64,000 nucleotides of DNA from Euglena gracilis (GCA_039621445.1 CP154957.1:34378843-34442842), one strand, 5' to 3'. Counted from the first letter of the stretch, positions 1 to 11,880 are shown. Numbers and translations: made by a program. Notes: generated by a model not told the origin, from the letters alone.

Positions 1-700
1 CCGAAATACTCCAAAATTTATCTGATCAGTTTGGTGAAAATCTCTTTGAATAGACTTTGGGCTTTTTTTGGGTGGGCAAAGAAATAGGTAAATAGGCAAA
101 ATAGGTAAATGAGCACCAGTGGTCCAACTACTTTGCCTGGCCTTTCATTGTGTCCTTGAATGTTTCACATAATTTTAGCTGAAAAATCACTCCGGTTAAT
201 CCAGAATATTCCGGGTTTCCTTTTCTGGTTCATTCTGGGCCTGAATATTGCCTTCACCGTGCTCTCCTCCCACAGAGTGGGTCATCTAGCAGGGGAGAAT
301 ATGGCTGGCCAACCCACCCACCACCCATAAGATTTCCGTTTCTGTTCAGCTCTGTTTCTGGACTCTCATTCAGCCCTGGAGGGGGGGGGACGCAACATTG
401 ACCCCCGAAAAATGCTGCACACACACACACAAACACACACACACACAAAACAAAAAGAAATGGAAAAAACCACACAAAAAATGAAAATTCAATGTTGTGC
501 CTTTTGGGGTCTGAAACCTGGTGCTTGATGGTGGTTTGGTTTGGGTTTAATGGGTCGAAATCAAACACGTTTGACCTCTTTCTATCCCCCCAGAAAAGGT
601 GTCACCTCACATGCCATCTCACAGGGCCCACTGTGCGAAAGAGCAAATTTGGACCGTTGGCCGCCGCGGCTGCCGCTGCCATGAGTGATGGCTGAGGCCT
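1..700. other. No gene recognised
   Basis: AT-rich DNA with a CA microsatellite (about 412-456). Presumably intron or 3' flank of the F-box/LRR gene. Open frames here show no family resemblance. Confidence 0.4.
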
Positions 701-704
701 GGTC

Positions 705-781
705 GGTTGCCCACCTTGTTCCCCTGCAGGTACAGGCAAAGCTCCCCCAGCAGTGGGCACTCCTTGAAGGCGGCCAACGCC
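705..781 (-). CDS. F-box/LRR exon 9, last recognisable
   Basis: Encodes ALAAFKECPLLGELCLYLQG NKVGN. The 3' boundary is placed three bases before CAGGCCTC by the same rule; a conventional GT donor (AAG|GTGGGC near 717) is an alternative. I see no LRR-like continuation at 1-700. Confidence 0.65.
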
Positions 782-3700
782 AGTGTCAGGCTCCCCCTCA
801 CATCCCTGTGTCAATTGCTGGGGTGCGTTGCTGGTCCGCAGTGGGGTGACGCCAGTTGATTCAAATTGGGAAAATTGGGGGGAAATGGCGTCTGAAGACT
901 CCGCGGGGCGGAATGGTGGGGGCAAATATTTCTTGCTTTTGGACCAACAAAAAGCAGCCTGGGCTGGGCGCCCTGCGGCCCGATGTCGTTGCCCCCGAGG
1001 TCCAGCGTGAGGCGGCGGAGGCCCGGGATGAGCCGCAGCTCCGCCACGTGCTTCGCCCCGACGTCCTCCAGCCGGTTGCCCGCCAGCTCCAGCACGAGGT
1101 CCTCCAGCAGCGGGCAGTCCTTCAGGCTGCACAGCGCGAGGGCCCCGGCGGCGGTCAGCTGCGGGCAGGGCCCGGCAGAGGGGAGGGGGCTGCCGTTGGA
1201 CCCGACCGCCTCCCAAGGTCCGCCGTCCATGCTGGGGAGATCGTCGCGCCCCACGCTGTGCGCTAAACGGCACAGGGCTGAGGAGATGTCCTTGGGGTCC
1301 CCCCCAAGGACACCGTCGTCTGACGGGTTGGACAATAACAGGAACCCTGGCAGCTCCCAAGGGGGGGGGGCAAATTCAACAGCTTCTGTTTGTGCCTGCA
1401 ATCTGTCGGCCCGCGGCTCACGCCAGAGATAGGGAACCCCCCGGCACTCACCTGCAGGGTTGTCAAATGCAACAGCCGAAGCCTCAATGGAATACTTGCC
1501 GCTCAGCATCGTCGTACTGGCCCAGGCTTCTCTTTACCAAACTGGGGGAATGGGGTACCTTGTGCTATAGTGTCTACCATGAGCACCCCCTGGGTCGACT
1601 TTGGGGACCACAGACCGTTGTGGGGTTTATAAATCAAGGTTTGGTTGGGTGGCCGAAGGGGGGGGGGGCTAAAATGACCGTCTGGGGAAGAAAAATGAAA
1701 GATCAGGACAATTATTTTTCAGCCACAAAAACCCCCAAAACGGGTTTTTGACAATCTTTGTAAACCGACCATCATCGAAAGTGCCATCTTTGACCAAATC
1801 TGTCGAAAATTGCAAACTTGGGGGTCATTTTGGGCGTCGGACTTTGGCCAGGGATTATACATCGTCCTTTTGGATGGTCCAACTGAGAAGAGAGTTGAAA
1901 AATGGGGTGGGGTAATTTTCTCGTGGCAATGGCCATTCTCGGGCCCAGGAGCCTTCAGCACTGAGGGGGATGCTGAGAGTGCCCCCCCCCCCTTCTGTGC
2001 CCCCGGGGGTGCAACCTTCCTGAAAAAGAGCCTGCAGGCAAGAGCCTGAGGTACTTAGCAAACCCAAAGAGCCCAATCCGGGAACCCCTCCCCCCCCAGG
2101 GAGGGAGGGGCGCCGGGCCCTGGCGGGTTGTACCCGAGGTTGAGGTTCAGGCACCGCATGCGCCGCAGGCCGCTGAGCTGCGCCAGCGCCCGGGCGGCGG
2201 GCACCCCCATCTGGTTGTTCTGCAGGTCCATCGTGAGGGCCCGCAGCGCCGGGGCGGCCCGCAGCGCCCCGAGGGCCTCCGCGCCGCCGTCGCCCAGCTT
2301 GTTGCCCCCGAGGGACAGGCGCCGGCACCGCCCGCCCCGGTTTGTGGCGCGGTATTGGACGCCGGTTTGTGGCGCGATATTGGACAGAGCACCCCTTGCC
2401 TGGGCGGCTTTGGGTCCCGGACGCACCATTGCAAAAATTGTCTAGAAATGCCGCACTTTTTTCCACATCTGCAATGAACATACATCTCTGAAAGGACCCC
2501 GGGGGGGTTGCTGGGCTAGAGCTAGAAATTTGGGCTGGCTAGAATTTTGGGCTGGCTAGCCCGCCCCCCCCCCCCCCCCCCGGGGGGCTGGACCCCGGCT
2601 GGACCCGGACCGGGGCGAGCTGGACTGAAATCGGAAAAATGCCAAAAAATGACCTGCAGAACACAGTTTTGAAAAAATGATACATCAGAAACCCCCCAAA
2701 ACCAAAAATGCCCCAAACGCCCCCCAAACCCCATTTTTGGCCACTTTTGAACACTATTTTTCAAAAAATTTCGGCACTTTGCGCCGCAAGATTTTGGGCT
2801 GGACCCCAAAAAGGGGCTGGCCAGCTAGGGCTAGCAGCCCCCCCCCCCCCCCGGGGGGAGGGGGCTGCTGCGGCTGGGCTGGGCCCAAATTGGGGCTGGC
2901 TGCAGCTGCCCCCCCCCACAGGGGGGGTCGCAAAACCTTAAAGATATGTATGGCAATGAAACGGAACCTGCTTCACTCCTTGCAAATGAATTCTTTTTTG
3001 CATTTCCAACAAATCACATTTTTAAAACTCGAAAATAAATGGAAAAATGTGTGAATTAGCCCTTTGCTGTGTTTCCCTGTGAATAAAATTTATCGCTGGT
3101 ATTGTTGTCTTTGAAAAAGTCTATTTTGGGTGGAAATTCGACAAATTTTTGCCCAAAAAGTGCCAAAGATAGAGTTTTGGCCGATTTTTGGCTCAAATTT
3201 TTCGCCCCAATGCTTTGTTCTGGGTCAGAAAAGGTGTCCTCCTGCTGGGGGGGGGGGTCGTTGGACATTGGGGGGGGGTAAGTTTGGGATCTCCCAAATG
3301 GTTTCATGTACATGTTGTATGCAACAACTCAGCTCCACCACTCCTGATAAAACATTTGCCACTTCCTTTTCACCAAACCCAAATATCCTGCTTCTTTTGG
3401 ATTCATAATTTCGTTGTGTTGCCTTTCAACGAAACAGAACGCAATGCATCACAGGCAAAACGACATATCCTCCCACTAAGCCAGGCAGAAAGCCAGCTCC
3501 CACAAATTTCCACTGCTTTGCCACCGGCCAAATTCCTGAGCACACAGGGGCACACCGTGAGCACAGAGACTGCAAGTTCTTCGCCTCCCTCAGCTGGGCC
3601 AGCGCTTCTGCACCACCGGCCTCGGCCTCCGTGCCAGGACCTAACCCCATCAGGGAGGGTGACGCTGGGATGGTGCTCGTCCCAAAGCCACCCAAATGGT

Positions 3701-6700
3701 CCAAGAACCATGAGTGCCTGACCCAACTAACCCATCACCTCCACCGGGTGGGGTCATGCATGGGTCAAATGAATGTATGGACCGGGCACGGGGTCCTGCA
3801 AACGGTGCACTTTTTTTTCTTCTTCAGCGTGAACCAGGCTTCTTTTTAAGACCCCCGGGGGGGGGGAGGGGGGGTCCCCCCCACCCACCCAGGGTGGCGC
3901 GGGTCCCCCCCGGGGGGGGGACCCCCCCCAAAATCGGGCCCGCTAAAGGCAATTTTCAAAAATTTTCGGCGCGAAAAGGTATACCCAGCGCCTCCGGCGC
4001 GGGACCCCCCCCCGGGGGGGGGGGGGCCGGCCCGGACCCACCCCCCCCCCTCCCCCCCGGGGGGGGGGGGTCAGGTGACTTAAAAAGAAGCCTGGCGTGA
4101 ACATCCTCCAACGTCCCCATAACTCGCTTTTTGTTGTGCAAATCCTTTCGCATGCAGGCACTCAAAGTAACAAAAAACCTTGTGTAACGTGTGTCATTGG
4201 TTCGAAGAATATTGGAAACAGTGAACTTCAGTCCGGGGAAACATGCATCCATGAGCAAAAGAGCTCGTGAGCATCCTTGAGTGTTGTTTGGGCTGGTTCG
4301 AGGATGGTTTGAAGCCCCTGGGGGGGGGGGGGCTTAAATTTGTTCGACGATCCTCAAGCTCAAACTTTTGAGCTGAAGCATCCTCCTACAACCACCCCCT
4401 CCCCCCTTTGTAATGGTTTGTTTTGGGTCGGCCCCCGAAATGTGCTGGTGTGCTGGTGGTGTGGGTGTTCGCAGAGGGTCACAAATATGCCGCCCCACCG
4501 CCACCCTGCCATCGACTGCCAACGGTGGCGGCTGGACAGGAGGGGGGGGGGCCATCTGAGGGACCCAATTCTGAGCCAAAGAGGTGGGGGGGGCACTCAC
4601 AACCACAATGCTGAGCATGTGCCAGGGGAAATATCAAAGTTGGCTGAAAGATTGTTTCCCTTCCGAAAAAAAAAAGAGGAAAAGCAGAAAGCGTGATGGG
4701 AAGAATACCCCAACAGTCTGGACAAAAAACTACGAGAGACAGGATCCATGGGACACTCCCCGCTCCCCACACTCTCTCTATTATTATTTTCCCCGTAATT
4801 TTTGTTTCGGTGGACCTTTCCTACGCTTTTTTGGTAAAGCCACACTGAATACTCAAATTTTACACAAGATGGGGTTATATGATATTGTCCATTTATGCGG
4901 TTGATTCTAAAATCACAACAAAAACCATGAGAAATCCATTTTGACCATTTTTTTGAGTTCTGAGTTTGCCAAAAGATCTTCATTGTAACTGAAAACAGTA
5001 ACCCCCCCCTGAAAATTTGAACCTTCTCATATTTCTTAAAATCAAACATTCACCATAATTGTTTCCCGTAAATATTTCCCCCCCATACTTATTGTCTCCA
5101 GCACGCTTTGCCTTGCCTTGGGGTTGTTGAAAAGAAGCCTGGCGAAGAAATTGCCCAGAAACTGCCCGCCAAGCAACTGCCACTCTACTCTCTCGGCTTC
5201 TTTTTAACTTAGAAGACCCCTGGGGAGGGGGTCCTGGACCAGAGGCCCGGGGGTGGGTTTCCGCGCAAAGCGGGGAATTTTTTGGGAGATTACGTGTGCC
5301 CTGTGTGTGCAACTACCTCCCCCCCCCCTTGTCGTTGACACGCCTATGTTCCAGGAGAGTGCCGTTGAAATGGAGGGGGTGCCAATGACACGCCATGTCA
5401 ATGTCACTGTGATTCAATAAGTAGTGTTCAAGAAAGGTGTCGTTGACACGGGGGATGTGTCAACGACACGCCGTGTCAACGACAAGGGGGGGAGGTATGT
5501 CCTTTTGCACGCAACCGTTCACAATGCCCAAAATGACAACTTTCAAAATCTCTGTGAAACCTGCATTCAGGAACGTAGGAGGACACTGTGGAGCATCCTT
5601 GAACGTCATTTGAGGTCGTTTGCGGATGCTCTAGTTCCCCTGAAAAATGTCCAAGGACAGATTTCTGTTACAGGAAGGTCCCTGCGGGAGGCTGCAGGGA
5701 GGGCATTTTTGGCCCCCCACCGGTTTTTGGGCCAGGGAGGGGGGATATCCGAAGGAGGATGCTGGATGCTCCAGATCAAACGTTCGAACGCTTTTGGCAG
5801 TTTGGTCCCCCCTCGTGGGGGTGGGCTTCAAAAACATCCGCAATTCTCGAACAAGGCAGGCCATTGCAGCCCGCTTGTGGGGTACGCCCTGGTTGTTGTA
5901 CCCGAGGGCGAGGCTCAAGTGCTCCAGCGTGGGGCTCTGCTTCAGGGCGGCCAGCGCCTTCACCCCCGCCGCCCCCACGTCGTTGCCCCGGGCCCAGCCC
6001 CTGCCAAAGCCTTCCGCCCAACTCATCGTTTTTGCTGTTTCCAGTTGACCGTGTGAGCTTGCTGGGAAGAAGAACTGTGTGCCTCATCACCTGAACTTAT
6101 GTGCTGCAGGTGATGAGCTCTGGACTGAATATTCCGAAATATACCCCAAATAATACCCAAATAATTTGCATGGCACACCCAGGTGGGCATTGACGTGGGT
6201 GACAAATGGCAAAGATGGGTCGGCGATCGACTCCACAATTTGATTTTTCATGTCTTGAAACAGAGAGACCGACGGGGGCTGGCACAGGGCAGGAGGGCCC
6301 CCCACCCCTCGTCCGTCCGGGAGGGGCTGGCTGGAGATCGATGGTCAGGGACCGGAGGCTCCGGGACTGGCTCAGGGCGGCCAGGGCCTGCACGCCGCTG
6401 TCCCGCACCGTGCCCAGGCTTCTCTTTGAGGCTCCTCCACCCGAGGAGGAGGGGGGTTTGGCCCCAGACAGCCAGACAGCCAGACAGCCGGACTCCCCCC
6501 ACCCGCCCACCCTGGGGGCAATCCTGAACCGTAAACGGAGGCCTGGCCTTGTTCCACCCGAGCTGCAGCACCAACGTGTGCAGCAGTGGGGCGTCCTTCA
6601 GCCCGGCCAGCGCCTGGGCCCCCGCCGTCCCGATGTGGTTCCCCTGCAGGTGCAGCGCGGCGGCAGGGCCGTGCTGTGTTGTCACGGGGGGGGGTGTTGG

Positions 6701-9700
6701 CCCTAACAGACTGTGCTTACCGACCGGGGGGGGGGGGGAGGGAGGGGGTGGGTGCTATAGGGTGCCTGCAGGCGCACTCCCCCCGGGGGGGTCCAGGGGG
6801 AACCAAAAATTTTTCATTGAAAATGGCCTTTTCCAGGCCCCCGGCGGCCCCCGGTGCTATGGGCAGGCACCCCCCAAAACCCCACCCCGGGTCGGGGGGT
6901 GCCTGTCCCTAGCCCCCCCCCCCCCCCGTGGGGTAGGCACCCGACTAAGCACAAGCCTGGACCCTTATCCCAACGCCCCCAGAGAGTTGGGTGGCCGGAC
7001 AGGGCATTTGTTGAGGCCAGAAAGCCACCACCTGGACTGCACTCTGCTTGGGGGGGCTTACCCTTCTTACCCTCCAACGCCAACCAGACAAACCAGATGC
7101 TGTGAACCCCATCTTTTAAACAGGGGTTTTACAAATGACGTCTTTCTCGCGTAATCCTGCTTCCGTTAGAGACCACAAATGCATAGATTAGCCATAATCC
7201 CTAAATCCATAAATTGGTCCATAAATTCCCTTAAAGACCCTCCAACCTGGGATCCCAAGCCCAAACCCACCCACCACTTTTTTTTTGAAACCCATCCACG
7301 CACCCCCCCCCCCCAGGCCCCAGGAGAAGACCCCCACCCAAACCCATCCAAAATCGGCCTAACAACCGGAAATTTTTATGGCGTGGCTAGACTGACCCAT
7401 GGAGGATCCCACCTGTAGGGGAAGGGGGGGGGTTCAGCCTATTTTGTGTGGCCCAAATTGTTCGGTGCATAGATTCAGGCGTGTGGGGGTCGGATGACAA
7501 TACTGGTCTGGGTGTCTGAAAATCATCCTTGACTATCAAATCAATGATGCCTTCCTGACATCTGGAAATGAACACCTTTGGGCATTTGCCAAATCTTAAG
7601 CATAACCAGAAATCTTAAGGGGTATCCACAAATAATGACATTCCCCAAAACGATCAGCATCGTTGCTCAAAAAACTTCGCCGATGGGATGTATGGGGCTG
7701 GACAAAACAACTGGCACAGAAAGAATTGACGATTGGGCTGGCAAACCCTTGGCTGAGGGATTTGAAAGAGAAGGTGGAGGTGCAGCTGCCACCATCTAAC
7801 CCCCTCCCCAACATGGTTTCGGCATTCCCCTGAAAGGCACAAAGGCTGGCATCCCATGGGAGGGTTACGGTAGTGGGATGGACAGTAGCAGGAGGACCTC
7901 GATCCTCCTCAAATGTCGTTCGAGGAGGATCGAGATCCTCCACGAATGTCGTTCGAGGTTGTTCGAGGAGGATCAATATCCTCCTCGAAGGTCGTTCGAG
8001 GTCGTTCGAGGAGCGAAATCCTCCTCGAATGTCGTCCGAGGAGGATCGAAATCCTCCTCGAATGTCGTTCGAGGTCGTTCGAGGAGGATCAATATACGAT
8101 GTACATACATTCAACTGTCGCGGAACTTGTGACTGAAACTGACCCCCTCGGGTGGCAGCTACAGATCGCAAGCATACAACAAATACGTGACTGAAATCCA
8201 GGTTCATGACCGTTCATGACGTCATTCAAATCCTTCAAAACGTTTGCGCCAGGGAATGAGAGATGACCCTAAATTACCCTCGGCCTAACCCTAACGCTAA
8301 CAGCAATAAATCCTAACCCTAACCCAATCCCGAATCCTAACCCTAACAATCTCTACCCCTGAAAAAACCTAACCTGCTGCAAAGGTCCAAAATAAAAAGA
8401 ACCCCTATATTCTATCGCACGTGCCATGTCTACCACAACCAAATGGTATCCTCCACTTTGCATTCTGTGCGCACCTTTGGAAAACATCACAATCACCCTG
8501 TATAGTGTGCGTGAAACACGGTGCTGATGTGCATATATGTGCTGTTGCAAACTCCCAAAGTAAAAAATTACCCCCGTGTTCTATCGCATGCACCATATGT
8601 AACACGACAAACTGTTATACATGCACCTTGCAAACTCCCAAAATCAAAAATACCCCTATATTCTATCGAGTGCGCCATGCCCAAACGGCATCCTCCACTT
8701 TGCATTCTGTGCGCACCTTTGGAAAACATCACAATGACCCTGTATAGTGTGCGTGCAACACGGTGCTGATGTGCATGAATGCGCTGTTGCACACTCTCAA
8801 AATAGAAAAATACCCCCCTGTTTTATCGCGTGCGGCATGTGTAACACGACGAAATGTTATGCATGCACCTTGTCTTCAGTCATTCCACTGTGCGCACCTT
8901 TCCAAAATGTGGCCTTTAATATTTGTAATATTATCAGAAACTGCCACACAAGTTAAATTGTCCAGCAGCAATGAAAATTGTGTTTCGCCCCCAAGGCTGG
9001 TTTTTCAGGACAGGCACAAAAACAAACATACTTTGGATGATTGGAGATGTCCTCCGCTGGAAGGACGCGCTGGGGGGGGGAACATCAGACATAGCAGGTA
9101 GATATAATTCTACAGCGGAAAAAAAAACAAATGACCCGACTTATTAATTATTTGAATGACTTATTAATGAACCACTTGGTCTGCGAGGAAGAGCCCCTTA
9201 GAGACCAACAGGATAAGAGGGTTGTAAGACAACCGAATGGAAACCAATTATGTGCTTGTGGGGGAATTTTTTTTTTGTGTGCAAGGTGACCTAACCCAAT
9301 CCCTTCACTGCATCGCGTGATAACAGAATCCTCTCTCTCTCTTCCCCTGTCTTCACTTTCTTCCGGATCGTGCCAGTGGAAGACAAAAAACAAACAAACA
9401 AGCAAGCAGAATCAAGAACAATGAACCATGGTAACAAACTCCAAAAAAAGACTTGCAACTGATACCTGAATGCATATACATAGGAGGAGGATCGAGATGT
9501 CGTTCAAAGTCGTTTGAGGAGGATCGAGATCCTCCTCGAATGTCATCCGAGGTCGTTCGAGGAGGATCAATATCCTCCTTGAAGGTCGTTCGAGGTCGTT
9601 CGAGGAGGATCGAAAGCCCCCCCCCCCTTGAAAGGGGGGCTCAAAAACGTTTGAGGAGGTTCGAACTCGAACGTACGAGCTCGAACCTCCTCCTACTGTT

Positions 9701-9806
9701 ACCCCCTCGGCATCCCATCCCGGGCCCTCCCCCCAAAAAACTTGGGCATTTTTGCACCAAAAAAATGGAATATATATATATATGTATATAGTATATATAT
9801 ATATAT

Positions 9807-9847
<41 letters not shown>

Positions 9848-10179
9848 AACACCTGAAATACCCTGCGTGTTGAACCACTCAAACCTTTGAGCGACACAAT
9901 GGCGGGGGCAAGGGACCCTGGGCAAGGTGTTGCAGGCAGGGCATATCCCACAGGGACGCGAGGGCGTAGGCTCCGGACTCCCCGAGCTGCTTCCCCCGCA
10001 CGGTGAGGCTGTGGATGGCATCGTCGTCCTCCAGCCCGAGTGTCTTCTGGTTAGCGTTCTTTTCATCCATGTGGCACAAGACATGCCAGCTACAGGGTGG
10101 TGTCCAATGCTGCTGGCCATTCAAAAGCAATTTGATTGTGCCTGTCTTCAATGCGTGCGTGTGATATGCGTGTGACAAA

Positions 10180-10221
<42 letters not shown>

Positions 10222-10667
10222 GCGTGTGTGTGCGGGTGGGGTGTGTGTGTGCGCGTGTGTGTGGCATCATCTATCAGATGCCAATGACCATTTGACCCTG
10301 GGGGATTTGTGGTACCACTCTCAGTGCCAAATTATGTCTGCCAAATCGGTCCAGTCCAGTTCAGCCCTGTGCAGTCATGGATGAAATCTGTGTGAATTTT
10401 TTTATTAAAAAATAAGACAGCCTATCGAGAAGTCATTGGAAATGGATCTTCCTCAAGCCACAGCTAAAACTGACCCATATGGAAAAGCGGTTCCCAATTG
10501 GAGGTGTATCTGGTCAATGCACATTGCCATTTGCAGGAACTGAAAAGACAGCATCCTGAACGGCGCCTCAGCAGCCGGTAGGTCCGGCGGTTCACGAGGG
10601 TCAAGGAGGAGACGTGGAGAAAATCGGAGAGAAACTGAAGAAGGTCGTCTGACAACGTCAACAACAT
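705..10667 (-). CDS. F-box / leucine-rich-repeat protein gene, nine exons, 3' end open
   Basis: Multi-exon gene for an F-box protein with a C-terminal leucine-rich-repeat (LRR) arc; such proteins are normally substrate receptors of SCF ubiquitin ligases. Exon 1 carries an F-box (LSDDLLQFLSDFL... VNRRTYRLLR). Exons 2-9 give eleven repeats of the form LxLxGNxxGxxGAxALAxL, for example LHLQGNHIGTAGAQALAGL. Exon lengths are 106, 158, 110, 77, 95, 67, 195, 196 and 77 bp; their cumulative phase matches every join and no stop appears. None of the eight introns is GT-AG; all join by the CAG/CTG offset rule. Proposed start is the ATG at 10667 just before the F-box. The last exon ends inside repeat 11 and I could not find the next. 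F-box identity rests on one exon, so another LRR family is possible. Confidence 0.8.
965..1160 (-). CDS. F-box/LRR exon 8
   Basis: Encodes LTAAGALALCSLKDCPLLED, LVLELAGNRLEDVGAKHVAE and TLDLGGNDIGPQGAQ. The intron after it starts CAGGCTGCTTTTTG, very close to the CAGGCTTCTTTTTAAG terminus of the free MITEs in this window. The join gives GAQ|ALAAFKECPLL, which fixes the splice offset because other offsets give P instead of the consensus A. Confidence 0.82.
2126..2320 (-). CDS. F-box/LRR exon 7
   Basis: Two and a half repeats: LSLGGNKLGDGGAEALGAL, TMDLQNNQMGVPAARALAQL, CLNLNLGYN. The next intron has an 11-bp perfect terminal inverted repeat, CAGGGCCCGGC. The join gives GYNQ|LTAAGALALCSL. Just upstream (2339-2384) is a short tandem repeat of TTTGTGGCGCGGTATTGGAC. 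Confidence 0.82.
3563..3629 (-). CDS. F-box/LRR exon 6
   Basis: Short 67-bp exon, EAEAGGAEALAQLREAKNLQ SLC. The following intron begins CACGGTGTGCCCC and its reverse-complemented end is CACCGCCCGCCCC, so this one uses CAC/GTG termini rather than CAG/CTG. The join gives LQSLC|LSLGGNKLG. Confidence 0.75.
3835..4094. mobile_element. hAT-like MITE A1, complete
   Basis: Sixteen-base perfect terminal inverted repeats (CAGGCTTCTTTTTAAG / its complement) bracket 260 bp with no coding capacity, mostly poly-C/poly-G runs. The flanks are a perfect 8-bp direct repeat, GCGTGAAC (3827-3834 and 4095-4102). An 8-bp duplication and CA...TG ends are the hAT superfamily signature. It lies inside an intron of the F-box/LRR gene, so it is an insertion into an intron and not itself the whole intron. 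Confidence 0.9.
5895..5989 (-). CDS. F-box/LRR exon 5
   Basis: Encodes GNDVGAAGVKALAALKQSPT, LEHLSLALGYN. It ends before ACAACAAC-CAGGGCG with no GT donor at the required position. The join with exon 6 gives GYN|EAEAGGAEALAQL in frame. The 2.3-kb intron that follows holds a complete hAT-like MITE at 3835-4094. Confidence 0.8.
6333..6409 (-). CDS. F-box/LRR exon 4
   Basis: Encodes VRDSGVQALAALSQSRSLRS and LTIDLR. The next intron starts CAGCCCCTCCC and its other end is the reverse complement CAGCCCCTGCC, an 11-bp terminal inverted repeat with one mismatch. The join gives LTIDLR|GNDVGAAG. Confidence 0.8.
6549..6658 (-). CDS. F-box/LRR exon 3
   Basis: Encodes ALHLQGNHIGTAGAQALAGL, KDAPLLHTLVLQLGWNK. 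Left flank of the following intron is AACAAGGC before CAGGCC; right flank GGCACGGT after GCCTG. The join yields WNK|VRDSGVQALAAL. Confidence 0.8.
7858..8150 (+). repeat. Dispersed repeat R1 with internal GTCGTTCGAGGAGGATC units
   Basis: Begins GAGGGTTACGGTAGTGGGAT and ends at ACTTGTGACTGAAACTGACC. The interior is a variable array of TCGTTCGAGG and AGGATC. A shorter copy with the same two ends is at 18195-18368, and an interior-only copy is at about 9484-9615. Confidence 0.8.
8275..8350 (+). repeat. Degenerate CCCTAA telomere-type repeat
   Basis: Repeated CCTAACCCTAAC-type words with substitutions. Short interstitial block. Confidence 0.7.
8401..8880 (+). repeat. Tandem repeat, about 251-bp unit, nearly two copies
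   Basis: The words ACCCCTATATTCTATCG, CATTCTGTGCGCACC and AACACGGTGCTGATGTGCAT recur at a spacing of about 251 bp. A related sub-unit (TATCGCATGCACCAT, TATCGCGTGCGGCAT) recurs within each copy. Non-coding. Confidence 0.8.
9484..9700 (+). repeat. Partial R1 repeat
   Basis: Carries the TCGTTCGAGGAGGATC interior of repeat R1 without its outer ends, followed by a poly-C run and TCGAACTCGAACGTACGAG. Confidence 0.7.
9770..9845. repeat. TA microsatellite
   Basis: Alternating AT with a few G interruptions, between F-box/LRR exon 2 and the upstream R1 fragment. Confidence 0.95.
9924..10081 (-). CDS. F-box/LRR exon 2, linker and LRR 1
   Basis: Begins five bases after a CTG and reads LLCHMDEKNANQKTLGLE, then the first repeat SLTVRGKQLGESGAYALASL and CLQHL. 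It ends three bases before CAGGG. The intron to exon 3 runs CAGGG...CCCTG and the join gives LQHL|ALHLQGN, a perfect LRR. The 5' boundary is less certain than the 3' one. Confidence 0.7.
10179..10262. repeat. TG/GTGC microsatellite
   Basis: Alternating TG with CG and GG interruptions, inside the intron between F-box/LRR exons 1 and 2. Confidence 0.95.
10562..10667 (-). CDS. F-box exon (exon 1)
   Basis: Encodes MLLTLSDDLLQFLSDFL followed by HVSSLTLVNRRTYRLLR, matching the F-box pattern (L-DD-L--IL-FL ... L--V-R-FY-LL). The exon ends three bases before CAGGATGC; left flank GCGCCGTT. Joining to the next exon keeps the frame. An upstream in-frame ATG at 10712 is an alternative start. Confidence 0.65.
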
Positions 10668-10712
10668 TGACAGGAAGAGACGAAGAGAACACTGTGGAAA
10701 GAGCACCCTCAC
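10667..10712 (-). promoter_or_regulatory. Possible 5' leader or trans-splice acceptor
   Basis: On the minus strand GGTGCTCTTTCCACAG lies 25 bases ahead of the proposed ATG, a pyrimidine tract plus AG. If the host is euglenozoan this could be a spliced-leader acceptor. That is inference from position only. Confidence 0.2.
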
Positions 10713-10821
10713 AATGGGTTCTTCTCAATATATATAAATATATTTCACCAGCATATATGTATATATGTGCATATAAACACACACACACACACACACACAA
10801 ACACGCACGCACACACACACA

Positions 10822-11340
10822 TGGCAGCTCCAAACTATATGCTCCCCCCCTGGGGCATACAATTCGAACAGGAGGGGGGGGGGTCGTACGGTGGGACCCG
10901 GGTCCGATTTTCGACTTTTCGGTCCCGCGGCCGGGGAACCGTGCAATTTCCGGACAACCGGCGCTGGATTCGAGGAGGGTGGGCACTTAATTTTAGGGAT
11001 AGGGTTAGGGTTAAGACCGTTGCGCCGAAAATTTGGCACTTTTTAGGTCAAGCCAAATTTGGCCAAAAATTAGATATCGTTTTTGGGAAGATTTTATTGA
11101 ATCACCGGTTTGCCCCAAAATGCCCGAATTTTACCTAAATTCACCAAAAATTTATCCGCAATGCGACCTAACTCCTCCCTAACTTTCGAAAAAAGAGCCC
11201 GACAGGAAGCCGGTAACCTCAACCCTGTCCCAATCAATAACCCTGACTTTCCCGAAAAATCAGACTTGGGTCCCACCATACGACCCCCCTGATCCAATTA
11301 TATAGTCCCCGGGGGGGGGGATATAATTGGGAGCTGCCAT
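10822..11340. mobile_element. Foldback element F1 between microsatellites
   Basis: Outer ends are GGCAGCTCC and GGGAGCTGCC in inverted orientation, each followed inward by a poly-C/poly-G hairpin. The interior has TTAGGGATAGGGTTAGGG and GAAAATTTGGCACTTTT. The left end abuts a CA microsatellite (10776-10820) and the right end a CATA microsatellite (11349-11415). Related units are at 44690-45195 and 45316-45595. No coding capacity. Confidence 0.65.
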
Positions 11341-11348
11341 ATACATAA

Positions 11349-11415
11349 TATATAACATACATACAAACATACATACATGCATACATACATACATACATAC
11401 ATACATACATACATA
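11349..11415. repeat. CATA microsatellite
   Basis: ACAT units with a few substitutions. Confidence 0.95.
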
Positions 11416-11473
11416 CACCATGATCCCGGCACTGTTCCTGTATTTTTTTCCCAATCTCGAGCGACTTGATTGG

Positions 11474-11512
<39 letters not shown>

Positions 11513-11774
11513 TGTTCACACCAGAAATATTTTGATTTCCTGGCAACTCAGACAGAGAGATATGGTCCATTCACCTCAACACACTGGCACAGGCTTTTGA
11601 TTCTGCCGCATTTGGGTACCTCCCCCCCCCCCCGGGCAATTGTCGCGTGACAAATCGGGCAGCACAGAGGGGGGTGACAATTTCCCGGGGTGACAATTTG
11701 GCCAGCACAGAGGGGGGTGACAATTGCCCGGGCGAGGGCCGGGGGCGAAAATTGCAAAGGTGGGGAGTAGGTGA

Positions 11775-11880
11775 GGTTGGGGGTGGGGGGGGGGGGGTGG
11801 GGGGGGGGGGGGGGGGGGGCGGGGGTGGGGGGGGGGGGGGGGGGGGGGGGGGCGGGGGGGGGGGGGGGGGGGGGGGCGGG
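11775..11880. repeat. Poly-G tract, about 100 bases
   Basis: Almost uninterrupted G on the plus strand with rare T and C. Length in the assembly may be unreliable. Confidence 0.9.

Noticed and set aside
705-725. Conventional donor AAG|GTGGGC for the last F-box/LRR exon
   Set aside because: Possible, but it would end the exon inside GNK, and the CAGGCC rule used by the other junctions of this gene works here too; kept only as an alternative.
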